Below are positions 53,249-61,374 of a DNA stretch of 64,000 bases, in pieces. The stretch is from Bacteroides sp. OM05-12 (GTDB lineage: Bacteria > Bacteroidota > Bacteroidia > Bacteroidales > Bacteroidaceae): assembly GCF_003438995.1 (NCBI RefSeq), contig NZ_QSUN01000011.1, positions 1 through 64,000 of the forward strand, given 5' to 3'. Positions within the stretch are counted from its first letter, which is position 1; every line of letters begins with the position of its first letter. The translations under genes and the position numbers were made by a program. The notes under the pieces were generated by a model. The model was not told the origin of the DNA, searched no databases, and was given only the letters and a program-made list of their open reading frames with translations.

Positions 53249-53456
53249 ATTTCCCCCTTTTTCATTTCGATAAGGTACTATAAAACGCAATACTGCCCTA
53301 TCCCCTTTCAATATTACACTTATTTCATCACCGATTAATTTAATAAAACGGTCAAAATACACTATCCATCTTTTCTTTCAGAAAACCAATTGCTACATCT
53401 TTTACAAAGAACTTCGAACGTTCTTCTTCAAAACAAAATCAAGCCGAATCCAAGTG
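53249..53456 (-). pseudogene. Likely remnant of the kinase part of a hybrid histidine kinase
   Basis: In frame with the receiver, codons 53362-53249 read DRFIKLIGDEISVILKGDRA then VLRFIVPYRNE, like the last strand pair of a HATPase (usually KLMGGxIxVxSxxGxGSxFxFxxPY). Just upstream, in another frame, 53456-53364 reads FEEERSKFFVKDVAIGFLKE then KMDSVF before a stop, so a single frameshift near 53360 would join them. Beyond 53456 stops occur in that frame. The case is suggestive, not proven. Confidence 0.4.
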
Positions 53457-53589
53457 AACAATATATGTGACAAATATATTTGTATTTTTTGACTTAAAGA
53501 AATAAATACGCCTTTTCTTAGCTTACTAATTTATAAAGATTACCTGACTTTTCAATTAAGAGTCAGGATGGTAATAATACATGCTGTTC

Positions 53590-53735
53590 AGCATACGGTC
53601 GATCGTTTGCAAACAATAGGAGTTTATCATCAATCGACCGTATCTTTGTTTACGATCGTCCTTATGTTTTTTTCAATCAACCTGATGATTTAAAAAAACA
53701 TCAAGGTGTTTCAGAAAAACACCAAGGTCGTTTTT
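53590..53735. repeat. Intergenic repeat copy B (inverted relative to 302-438)
   Basis: The reverse complement aligns over ~135 bp with 302-438, sharing AAATCATCAGGTTGATTG and GGTCGATTGATGA. It includes the hairpin 53593-53643 with 22-nt arms (ATACGGTC ... CAAAC) and the 7-nt loop AATAGGA. Confidence 0.75.
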
Positions 53736-53805
53736 CATTACTTCTATTGATCATTTAATTAAATTATTAAGTGGAACCATATAAAACGAGTTACTCTTAT
53801 TTGTC

Positions 53806-54006
53806 TTTCAATCCTTCAGTTCCGGATATTCTGTTTGAGTATCAGTAGATTATCCTGAACCTTTATCGTAAAAAAGGTTCAGCCGGGAAAACAAGCGATG
53901 GATTCAAATGATCAACTGAATGATTTGAAAAATAACTGAAAGATAGAATCATTCAGCTTAACCCATTCTGTATCAGTTCGAATATTGGCAAACTGAAGGA
54001 TGAAAC
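53806..54006. repeat. ~200-bp element with inverted ends, copy 2
   Basis: It begins TTTCAATCCTTCAG and ends CTGAAGGATGAAAC, the near-complement. It shares TTATCCTGAACCTTT and other blocks with 27493-27708. As there, it lies next to copies of the ATACGGTC hairpin repeat. Confidence 0.65.
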
Positions 54007-54080
54007 TTATAGTCGTTGATTCTTCCGGATAGTGGATAAAGCAGGGGATTCCGAGTCATAAAAACCTTAGGTATAGACAT

Positions 54081-54149
54081 AAAAAAAGGGAAGTCTCACG
54101 ACTTCCACAATTCTTCTAACCTTAAATCTAAATCTCTATGAAAAAAACG
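54081..54149 (-). ncRNA. Candidate small RNA opposite a SusC-like leader
   Basis: On the minus strand an exact -7 box, TATATTTG (54162-54155), is followed ~70 nt later by a terminator: GGAAGTC/GACTTCC stem (54106-54089) then seven T (54087-54081). A transcript of about 69 nt is implied. Opposite it the plus strand reads CCTTAAATCTAAATCTCT before an ATG, like leaders of SusC genes. Bacteroides antisense small RNAs of that kind (DonS-like) are known at PUL leaders. The terminator could equally serve the helicase gene upstream on this strand. Confidence 0.4.
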
Positions 54150-54230
54150 TATTGCAAATATAGCGGTTTGTCAAATACAAAGGTGTTAATGAATTGCATA
54201 AAGTTTGAATATAAATTAATGTTTCCATAA
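54138..54230 (+). pseudogene. Vestigial leader and 30-codon ORF
   Basis: ATG at 54138, preceded by CCTTAAATCTAAATCTCT, opens a 30-residue frame (MKKTYCKYSGLSNTKVL, then MNCIKFEYKLMFP). The start resembles that of SusC-type genes, but the frame ends at once, overlapping the end of the helicase gene. It may be the stub left after loss of a larger gene, or chance. Confidence 0.25.
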
Positions 54231-57200
54231 ATCTGTAAAACCATCACACGAATCTATTAAATTTAGCAAATTAGAATAGATAGAATTTTGACGCAAAAGG
54301 TCAGGGACTCCTGTTATAAACAGTTGCTTTCGTGCACGGGTTAGTGCAACATTCAGCTTACGATCTATCAATTTGCCATTTTCCTCAATCACATTGGCTA
54401 AGAACTTTAACTGCCAAAGGTAGTTGACACTAAACGAATAAATAATGACATCCCGTTCACTTCCCTGAAATCTTTCTACCGTATCCACAACAATATCATT
54501 TACTGCCGGGATAGACAATTTGGCTAATTCTTTTTTTATCAAAGCTATCTGACTGCGATATGGTGTAATAATTCCCAATGTCTGAGTCGGATTAAACTGT
54601 TCTCCATAACATTTATAAATCTCGCCCACCAATACCCCCACAATTTCAGCTTCATATATATTTGTTTTTGCCGAAGTTCCATTTCGTTGAGGTTTAGAAG
54701 GAATAAAAACCATCCGTTTACTCATTAACCTAGCCAAATCACCTGACGCATATCTTTCAGGAACAAATAGTTCGCCTTGTTGATGCGGTAATCCTACCGG
54801 CTCCAACTTACCACTGTAAAAAGCATGATTAGGGAAGAAAGCCACTTCCGGATTCATACGTCCTTGTTTACACAGCATGTCAATCGCCCAACTCCCGTTG
54901 TCTCCCGACAGTTTATTGATATGTAAACGGTAAAGGCGTTCAAAAAGAGAATCACGCAAATTCGTTAAACCAATGGAATTTAACTGTTCATCAACGACAC
55001 GCGACTGCTCTTCATTCTGCAAAACAACAGCCGGCAATTGCTTATGATCACCAATCAATATAAATTTGCCTAACGCATTTTCCCCCTTTCGGTTCTTCGC
55101 GCAAAGTATGCCTAGTAATTGAGGCTCAAGAATTTGAGTTGCTTCATCGACAATAGCCACATCAAAAGTTTTCAAATTGAAAAGTTCCGGCTTGTTAGCA
55201 ATAGAAGCAACTGTTCCTACAAACAATCTGCATTTCGTAATACATTCATATACCTCCGAACGACGGCTACAATCGGACAAAACATTCTCTATCAGATATT
55301 CACGATACATTTCATCACAAGAAAGCTCACTCCCAACGCGGATAAAGTCTACTTTAGGTTCGATAGCAAGCAATGATTTGCATATTTCATCAACAGCCCG
55401 ATTCGTATATGCCAGCAGAAGTATCTGCACTCCCGGATTCTCATAAAACATTTCCACCATCTTTCTCAAAGCACGTGAAGTCTTGCCTGTTCCCGGAGGA
55501 CCCACCAACAAGAAATAATCTTTTGCTGCTACTGCTTTCAAAGCTACGCGAGCGAAATCATCCTTCGCCTCTCTAACCGCATCTGCATAAGAAAGATCAA
55601 AACTTGGTTCACGTTGTGACAGTAACAAGTCTCTCCTATCCTTATTAGCGACTGAAAAAGTGTGCAACCCCTGATACATACACCTAAATGCGGTATCCAT
55701 CGTATCATGTTCCACCGCATAAAGACTATCATCCGGCAAAACCGACACATTCTGCTGTGCAGCCCTGATTCTGATCTTAATCCGTTCCGAAGATATTTCA
55801 TCAATACTTCCTTTGAAAACCATCTTGTTTGTAACCCGGTCTTCATCGTTATTCCGTTCATAGAGAACAACAACATCTCCAGCCCTAAAATTAGGTAGAA
55901 AATCATCTCCATACTGAGGTACAGCCAAGATTACATACGCTTTATGTTCATCGGCAGCATGGTTATCAATAATCTTCAAATCATAGAGAATCTCTCCCGC
56001 CTCACATTTTTCCACTAAAGAAGAAAGCCATAGCGAAGCCGCACCTGTCCTACCCTCATAATCTATATCTCCTGATTTCGAAGTATATTGCTCTTTTGTT
56101 ATGAAGTTATAGAGTGAAAGATAATACGCCTGCTCCAAAGATGACATTTCCGCATAATGCTTTCGGAAATTCTCAATAGAAGGTGAAAGATACTGTTCCC
56201 AGAACTTACCGGAAAGATGTTTTTCATTCAGGGTAACCGGATTTATTTCTCCCAATTTGAGAGCCGTATAAGATAAGTTATTATGTAACTGAACGCCGTA
56301 TTCATTGGCTACGATTAAATTCCGGACATTGATAACCCGCTTGACTAATGCCCACGAAGCTCCCGCCGGATAGAGCAGCGGGTAACGTGTATAGAGTAAA
56401 TACGGATGTTGCTGTCTATGGTCTTTTCCCATACTGTACTCCAATACAGCCATATAAAGCAACATCTGTATCCTGTTATTCTCTTTCGGCTCTATCTTGT
56501 TACGTATGGCATACTCATCAGCTTTTCCGGATTTCATTTCTATGAAACTACTCATATCCCTTTGCATATAGTCCAGACGCCCCTGTATGCCCAATGCTTC
56601 ACAGATGTACGAAGGTTCAAGTACCGCATCCTCTTTATTCAAATCATATCCGGAATCATGAAAAGTATAGGTCACTATTTTACGGATATGCTCAAAATGC
56701 AGCTTACAATCATCAAAGAACTGCTTTTCTTTTACCTTATCCTGCAAGTCCTCACAAGCGGCAATCTCTATCGGATACCTCTTAAACGCTTTCTTCATGC
56801 AAGAAAGGTAATCCACCTCTCCATCCGAGTGAATCCATTCGTCCAAGAAAAGATTCACTATATTTCCCAATAACAGAGGGCGGGCATTCGATATGGGAAC
56901 GAGCTTATTTAGATTATAATTTGCCGGATGGCATCCGTAATCTTTAAAACATTCGGCCAGTGTGCTGATGTCAATCAGATAATCAGGTTCCAGCACAATG
57001 AAAGCCGGAGTATATACACCTTCTTCATCTATAGAAACATCCAAAAGGTTGACTTGCGCATATCTCCACAACTGTGCTACCGTAGAATTAAATGCATCAT
57101 TCATCCCGGCTACATCATAACGGACTTTCAACAGTTCTTCCGCAACAATATCTACCGGTGTTACATATAAATAGGTATCATCCGAATACTGGTAACAGAC

Positions 57201-57629
57201 ACGGATCTTTTTAATCTGCTTCCGTACGACTTTATGCACCGGTATAATAACATCATTTTTAGGCAATACGGAATAAAGTCTCAGCGGAATATCCTGCCTA
57301 TATAATTTACGAATAGTAAAAGCGATGGTCTTTATATCACGTAGAAACAAATCGTCGGTCGGTTCTACACGTTTGTTCAGTATATCATTAGAAGTCAAAC
57401 GGAAGGTATGCAAACAATTCTGTTCCATACCTCCCAGTTCATATTTAGCTGCCAAAAAGTTAATCCTTGCCGCAAGGTCTGTCATTTGCAGACTTTCGTT
57501 TTGCATGAATGCACGGCACAGACGTTCTAACAATTCACGCAACTGGCGATAGGCAACGACTAGCGACTGCTCCTTGACAGCATAAATATCCCATAAAGCA
57601 CTGAAATACTCATTCTCTTCCTGTTTCAT
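54216..57629 (-). CDS. Dna2-like nuclease-helicase (PD-(D/E)xK plus SF1 Upf1-type helicase)
   Basis: A 1137-residue protein. In the first half, D353 (GRLDYMQRD), E364 and K366 (FIEMKSGKA) fit motifs II-III of a PD-(D/E)xK nuclease. The C-terminal part is an SF1B helicase: Walker A GPPGTGKT at 710-717, DEATQ at 828, LIGDHKQLPAV, GIITPYRSQIALIK, DTVERFQGSERDVIIYS and ALTRARKQLFITG. This order is that of eukaryotic Dna2-like enzymes. It may act in DNA repair or defence; no partner genes adjoin it. A TATTTTTG lies only 5 bp before the ATG. Confidence 0.85.
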   Translation of the reverse strand: MKQEENEYFSALWDIYAVKEQSLVVAYRQLRELLERLCRAFMQNESLQMTDLAARINFLAAKYELGGMEQNCLHTFRLTSNDILNKRVEPTDDLFLRDIKTIAFTIRKLYRQDIPLRLYSVLPKNDVIIPVHKVVRKQIKKIRVCYQYSDDTYLYVTPVDIVAEELLKVRYDVAGMNDAFNSTVAQLWRYAQVNLLDVSIDEEGVYTPAFIVLEPDYLIDISTLAECFKDYGCHPANYNLNKLVPISNARPLLLGNIVNLFLDEWIHSDGEVDYLSCMKKAFKRYPIEIAACEDLQDKVKEKQFFDDCKLHFEHIRKIVTYTFHDSGYDLNKEDAVLEPSYICEALGIQGRLDYMQRDMSSFIEMKSGKADEYAIRNKIEPKENNRIQMLLYMAVLEYSMGKDHRQQHPYLLYTRYPLLYPAGASWALVKRVINVRNLIVANEYGVQLHNNLSYTALKLGEINPVTLNEKHLSGKFWEQYLSPSIENFRKHYAEMSSLEQAYYLSLYNFITKEQYTSKSGDIDYEGRTGAASLWLSSLVEKCEAGEILYDLKIIDNHAADEHKAYVILAVPQYGDDFLPNFRAGDVVVLYERNNDEDRVTNKMVFKGSIDEISSERIKIRIRAAQQNVSVLPDDSLYAVEHDTMDTAFRCMYQGLHTFSVANKDRRDLLLSQREPSFDLSYADAVREAKDDFARVALKAVAAKDYFLLVGPPGTGKTSRALRKMVEMFYENPGVQILLLAYTNRAVDEICKSLLAIEPKVDFIRVGSELSCDEMYREYLIENVLSDCSRRSEVYECITKCRLFVGTVASIANKPELFNLKTFDVAIVDEATQILEPQLLGILCAKNRKGENALGKFILIGDHKQLPAVVLQNEEQSRVVDEQLNSIGLTNLRDSLFERLYRLHINKLSGDNGSWAIDMLCKQGRMNPEVAFFPNHAFYSGKLEPVGLPHQQGELFVPERYASGDLARLMSKRMVFIPSKPQRNGTSAKTNIYEAEIVGVLVGEIYKCYGEQFNPTQTLGIITPYRSQIALIKKELAKLSIPAVNDIVVDTVERFQGSERDVIIYSFSVNYLWQLKFLANVIEENGKLIDRKLNVALTRARKQLFITGVPDLLRQNSIYSNLLNLIDSCDGFTDLWKH

Positions 57630-57683
57630 ACGACAAAAATACAGAATTTAGAGCAATACTGTTGTCGTAACAGATTAATACTT

Positions 57684-59429
57684 TTATCTGACTATTACTT
57701 TTAAAGAATCAGAGTCCCCTTTTATAATATAGATGCCGTCAGCCAAAGCCAGTTCATTCATTCCTTTACCTAACATTTGACTTCTGACCATTTTTCCATT
57801 CACATCATAGACACAAACCGTTTGTTCCTTATTGGAAATCAACACAACGCATCCATTTTTACTGCTATCCACTATCAAAGAAGCTCTAGTTTCCAACCCA
57901 ACCATAGAATCAGGAGCCGGCTTTTCCAAATCCGCAATTATCTCTTTAAAGTTTTTCCAGACCAAAGCATCCTTATATTGTTCGTCGGAGTCCTCAGGAA
58001 TATGCAAAGTCATAACAGACTCATTTCCATCAAAGATATCTTCCGCCGCACAGACCGGAGGTTCCGGATTCCGGCTATTTACCACCATCAAATCCGAACA
58101 ACTGGAAAATGCCATGCTACCTATAGTATCGACCTTTACCCCCAACGTCACCTCTATCAATCCTCTACAACTGCCAAAAGCAGCATCGCCTATCATCGTC
58201 ACTTTATCCGGGATTACAATACTTTCCAGCTTCTTACATCCCCAAAAGGCATTTCGTCCTACTTCTTCCGCATTCTCTGATATAGTTACTTCTTTCAAAC
58301 TTTGGCAACTCATAAAAGCATACTTTCCTATTATCCTTACTTTATCAGGAAGAACCAACTTCTCCAATCCTGTACAATACTCAAACGCATCATCGCCAAT
58401 AATTTCCAAATCCTCCGGTAAATTGAGTTCGGAAAGGTCACTACAATCCGCAAAAGCATAAGCACCAATACTGACAATAGATTTAGAGAAGGTCACGGAA
58501 GTCAGATTAGTTCCATAAAAAGCATAATCGCCAATTGCGTTCACAGAAACCGGGATGTCATAATTATCACCTTTCCCTTTAGGGTATAATAATAATGTAG
58601 TTTGCTGTTTATCATATAAGACTCCATTTAATGAACTATAATCCATATTTTCAGGATCAACCGTAACCGCCATTAACTGAGAACAATTGATAAAAGCACT
58701 TTTTCCTATCGAGCTGACAGCCTTTGAAATAGAGACAGACACAATACCTTTACACCCGTTAAAAGCCTTATCACCGATAGAAATCAAAGAAACAGGCAAA
58801 TTCACTTCCGTTAGTCCTGCACATTTTGAGAATGCCGCATCACCTATTTTAACCAACGTACCGGCAAATTCTATATCCGTCAGCATTGCACTTTCAGAGA
58901 AAGCGAATTCGCCAATCTCCACAGTTCCTTCAGGAATAGTATAACCGGTACCTTTTCCTGCAGGATAAATCAGCAATATATCTTTCTCCTTATTAAATAA
59001 TACACCGTCCACAACTGAAAACTCCGTATTTGTGCCGTCCAACTCAAAGGAGGCTAGTTTTGAACAACCCGCGAACGCATTACCGGCTATACTGGTCACA
59101 GATTCAGGTAAACTAAAAAAGGTCAGCCCGTTACAATAATTGAAAGTACCATTACCAATAGAAACTATCGAATTGGGAACAGTAATGGAAGTTAAACTGC
59201 CACACCCGGAAAAGGCATAATCTCCAATAGACGTCACACTGTATTTAGTTCCATTGTTGGTGACCGATGACGGTATCTCTATATCAAGCAGAGCCCCCGA
59301 ATTATAACTGCTCACTTCCACCGTATTATCCGTCAATACCTTATAGGTGAACCGATCTACTTCAAACTCTTCCGCTGACATTCGTCCGGCTAACACCAAT
59401 AAAACAAAAAGTAAAAAGTTCTTCTTCAT
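57684..59429 (-). CDS. BspA-like leucine-rich-repeat surface protein
   Basis: About 581 residues with signal peptide (MKKNFLLFVLLVLAGRMSA). The body has about a dozen LRR_5/BspA (Treponema pallidum-type) repeats of ~23 residues, e.g. VTSIGDYAFSGCGSLTSITVP and IISIGDKAFNGCKGI-like copies, interrupted by two YPAGKGTGY/YPKGKGDNY spacer units. The C-terminal ~70 residues (CVYDVNGKMVRSQML, ADGIYIIKGDSDSLKVIVR) look like a sorting-type tail. BspA proteins mediate adhesion in related bacteria. The ATG at 59435 is an alternative start. A -7 box (TATATTTG) lies at 59466-59459. Confidence 0.88.
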   Translation of the reverse strand: MKKNFLLFVLLVLAGRMSAEEFEVDRFTYKVLTDNTVEVSSYNSGALLDIEIPSSVTNNGTKYSVTSIGDYAFSGCGSLTSITVPNSIVSIGNGTFNYCNGLTFFSLPESVTSIAGNAFAGCSKLASFELDGTNTEFSVVDGVLFNKEKDILLIYPAGKGTGYTIPEGTVEIGEFAFSESAMLTDIEFAGTLVKIGDAAFSKCAGLTEVNLPVSLISIGDKAFNGCKGIVSVSISKAVSSIGKSAFINCSQLMAVTVDPENMDYSSLNGVLYDKQQTTLLLYPKGKGDNYDIPVSVNAIGDYAFYGTNLTSVTFSKSIVSIGAYAFADCSDLSELNLPEDLEIIGDDAFEYCTGLEKLVLPDKVRIIGKYAFMSCQSLKEVTISENAEEVGRNAFWGCKKLESIVIPDKVTMIGDAAFGSCRGLIEVTLGVKVDTIGSMAFSSCSDLMVVNSRNPEPPVCAAEDIFDGNESVMTLHIPEDSDEQYKDALVWKNFKEIIADLEKPAPDSMVGLETRASLIVDSSKNGCVVLISNKEQTVCVYDVNGKMVRSQMLGKGMNELALADGIYIIKGDSDSLKVIVR

Positions 59430-59458
59430 AACCAATAAATTTTATGTTCGACTATATG

Positions 59459-59466
59459 CAAATATA
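59459..59466 (-). promoter_or_regulatory. -7 box for the BspA-like gene
   Basis: CAAATATA on the plus strand is TATATTTG on the minus strand, 30 bp before the ATG. Confidence 0.5.
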
Positions 59467-59598
59467 CAAAATGAACAGTATTCTTATACTGACATTAACC
59501 ATATCATCCAAAACATTAATCTACTGATTATCAATAGCGAAACAAATATAAAGGAAAGAAAAAACGGACAGTTGCCCTATATACACCCTTCTTTTCAC

Positions 59599-61161
59599 TT
59601 AAAATTCAATGAGGAAGCTATCCAAAGACTTTGTATTATCCAGTCCTAATTTAACAGCAAGGCGCTGACGTGATTTATAATAATTATCTTCTTCCAAAGC
59701 ACAAAGTCTTTGGATATTCCTAGCAGAAACTTCCAGTTTCAACAAACAGCAAATGCATAAATTAGTTTGGGAGAACTTACCGAAGCCGGCTACCAAACGT
59801 GCTGAGAAATCAGGGTATGCCAAGTCCACGGCTTCAATTAAAGCATCCTTTTCTTCCGCAGAAAGTTCCGTGACATTTTTCTTCTTCATCTGGAATGCCG
59901 GAATGAGTTTAGATATCGGCATTTTCTGAAACAGGCATTTCCCTAAAGCCCCGTTCATTTCTTTATATTCCTGTAACTTCAATGCTATATCACTTACTTC
60001 CGACAAATAGCTTGCATCCCGCTCTACATACAATTGCTTTATCCTCTCCTGATTCTCCAATATCTGTTTTTTCAAAGAATCAATCGTTTCTTTATTCAAC
60101 AGCAATTCATTTTCCTTTTCCAGCATCTTTATCTTCAGTGTACGTTGCTTTGCCCGTAACCTCTGTATCAGAATATAACTGCCAACCAACAGCAAGACAA
60201 AACAAACCAGCACAACAAACAAAGTAAACTTACTCCGCTCATTTTTTAGTTTCAGCTCAGCTTTTTCTGATCTTAACTTCTCACTTTCATATTTCTGCTG
60301 AATTTCCGCAATCTTTTCAGGAATGACAAATTTAGTAATGCTATCATGCAAAATCAGAAAAGAATCCGCATAGACCACCGCCTGCTTCATATCTCCTTTC
60401 TGCTTTTCCATTTCAAATAAGCGATAAAACACAGAACGCTTAAAATATATTTCCGAAGCCGGCAAACACTGTCGCAGATAATAACAAGCAGAATCCAACA
60501 TTCCCATTCTTTTATACATATCGGCTTTTATGCTAAAAAGAACGCTCGGTACACACGAATCCGATTCTGCCCCCAAATAAATCAGAGCTTTTTGGAAATC
60601 TTTTCTATCCGTATAAATACTGGCAAGTTCCCTGCGCACGGATGAGATAACTTTTTCGGAAGTCTTGTCCGTCGTTACATCAAGTGCTTTCTCAAACATC
60701 ATAATAGCACTGTCCATATCCTGCCTGTCTTTTCTTCCCGGCATTAAAATAGACCTTAACTGATATGCACGGGCCATATTTCTTAAAATCTCTGTCCGAT
60801 AATAATGCAATTCCGGTTTGCCGTCTGCAAAACGATAAGCTATTTGAAGTTCCGATAAAGCCTCCTCCGGTAAATCCTGAAGTAAATGAATAAAGCCTAC
60901 CCGATTGTAAATGTCCGCCAACAAATCCACATTACCGTCTTTTAATGCTTCATCTTTGGCTCGCATATAGCACAAAAAAGCAGCGGAATCATTATTTAGC
61001 TTCGCATAATTCCTTCCCAGATGATAATAGGCCAAAGCTAAAGTGTCAGTATTGTAATCCAGATCAGTAAATAAGGCAGAAGCGTTATTCTCTTTACAAG
61101 AAAAAAACGATGTAGACAAAAAGAACAATAGTAAACCTATTAAATAGATGTTTTTCATCAA
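59599..61161 (-). CDS. TPR lipoprotein with membrane helix and possible C-terminal HTH
   Basis: A 520-residue protein. Lipobox FFSC after a hydrophobic N terminus; TPR-like repeats over ~40-270 (YYHLGRNYAKLNNDSAAFLCYMRAKD and others); a membrane helix near 310-330 (FTLFVVLVCFVLLLVGSYILI); a coiled coil (~335-390); and a C-terminal ~100 residues ending TNLCICCLLKLEVSARNIQR then LCALEEDNYYKSRQRLAVKL. That end resembles the HTH-like region of a Bacteroides family of membrane-bound TPR regulators. If so, it is a one-component regulator acting from the membrane, perhaps on the BspA-like gene downstream. A true lipoprotein anchor and a cytoplasmic HTH would need the single TM to cross. Function is inferred. 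Confidence 0.65.
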   Translation of the reverse strand: MMKNIYLIGLLLFFLSTSFFSCKENNASALFTDLDYNTDTLALAYYHLGRNYAKLNNDSAAFLCYMRAKDEALKDGNVDLLADIYNRVGFIHLLQDLPEEALSELQIAYRFADGKPELHYYRTEILRNMARAYQLRSILMPGRKDRQDMDSAIMMFEKALDVTTDKTSEKVISSVRRELASIYTDRKDFQKALIYLGAESDSCVPSVLFSIKADMYKRMGMLDSACYYLRQCLPASEIYFKRSVFYRLFEMEKQKGDMKQAVVYADSFLILHDSITKFVIPEKIAEIQQKYESEKLRSEKAELKLKNERSKFTLFVVLVCFVLLLVGSYILIQRLRAKQRTLKIKMLEKENELLLNKETIDSLKKQILENQERIKQLYVERDASYLSEVSDIALKLQEYKEMNGALGKCLFQKMPISKLIPAFQMKKKNVTELSAEEKDALIEAVDLAYPDFSARLVAGFGKFSQTNLCICCLLKLEVSARNIQRLCALEEDNYYKSRQRLAVKLGLDNTKSLDSFLIEF

Positions 61162-61190
61162 CTCATCCGATTATTATTACTATAATGATA

Positions 61191-61222
61191 CAAAAATAAA
61201 CGTTTCACTTTACAAAACCAAA
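61191..61222 (-). promoter_or_regulatory. Promoter for the TPR lipoprotein gene
   Basis: On the minus strand TTTG (61222-61219), 20 bp, then TATTTTTG (61198-61191), 30 bp before the ATG. Confidence 0.55.
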
Positions 61223-61281
61223 CTTATAAACAAGCAAACGCTTTCCTGTCTCGCACAAGTTTCGATCAACACTCCTTAGAT

Positions 61282-61348
61282 ATTTTCCATTGGAAAATTT
61301 GTATTCTATAAAACATTCAATATATTTGCATATATTTTCCATTGGAAA
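61282..61348 (+). promoter_or_regulatory. Promoter bracketed by twin palindromic operators
   Basis: Core promoter: TTTG at 61298-61301, 19 bp, TATATTTG at 61321-61328. Operator 1, ATTTTCCATTGGAAAAT (61282-61298), overlaps the -33 element by one base. Operator 2, TTTCCATTGGAAA (61336-61348), lies just past the expected transcription start. The shared half site TTTCCA and the MarR-like gene at the operon end suggest autoregulated repression. The frame's TTG at 61342 falls inside operator 2, so translation starts at ATG 61375. Confidence 0.8.
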
Positions 61349-61374
61349 CAATCAAACGATTAAAACATATCATT

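Noticed and set aside
56406..56873. 155-codon plus-strand ORF within the Dna2-like gene
   Set aside because: Antisense shadow of the nuclease region with no supporting promoter or domain.
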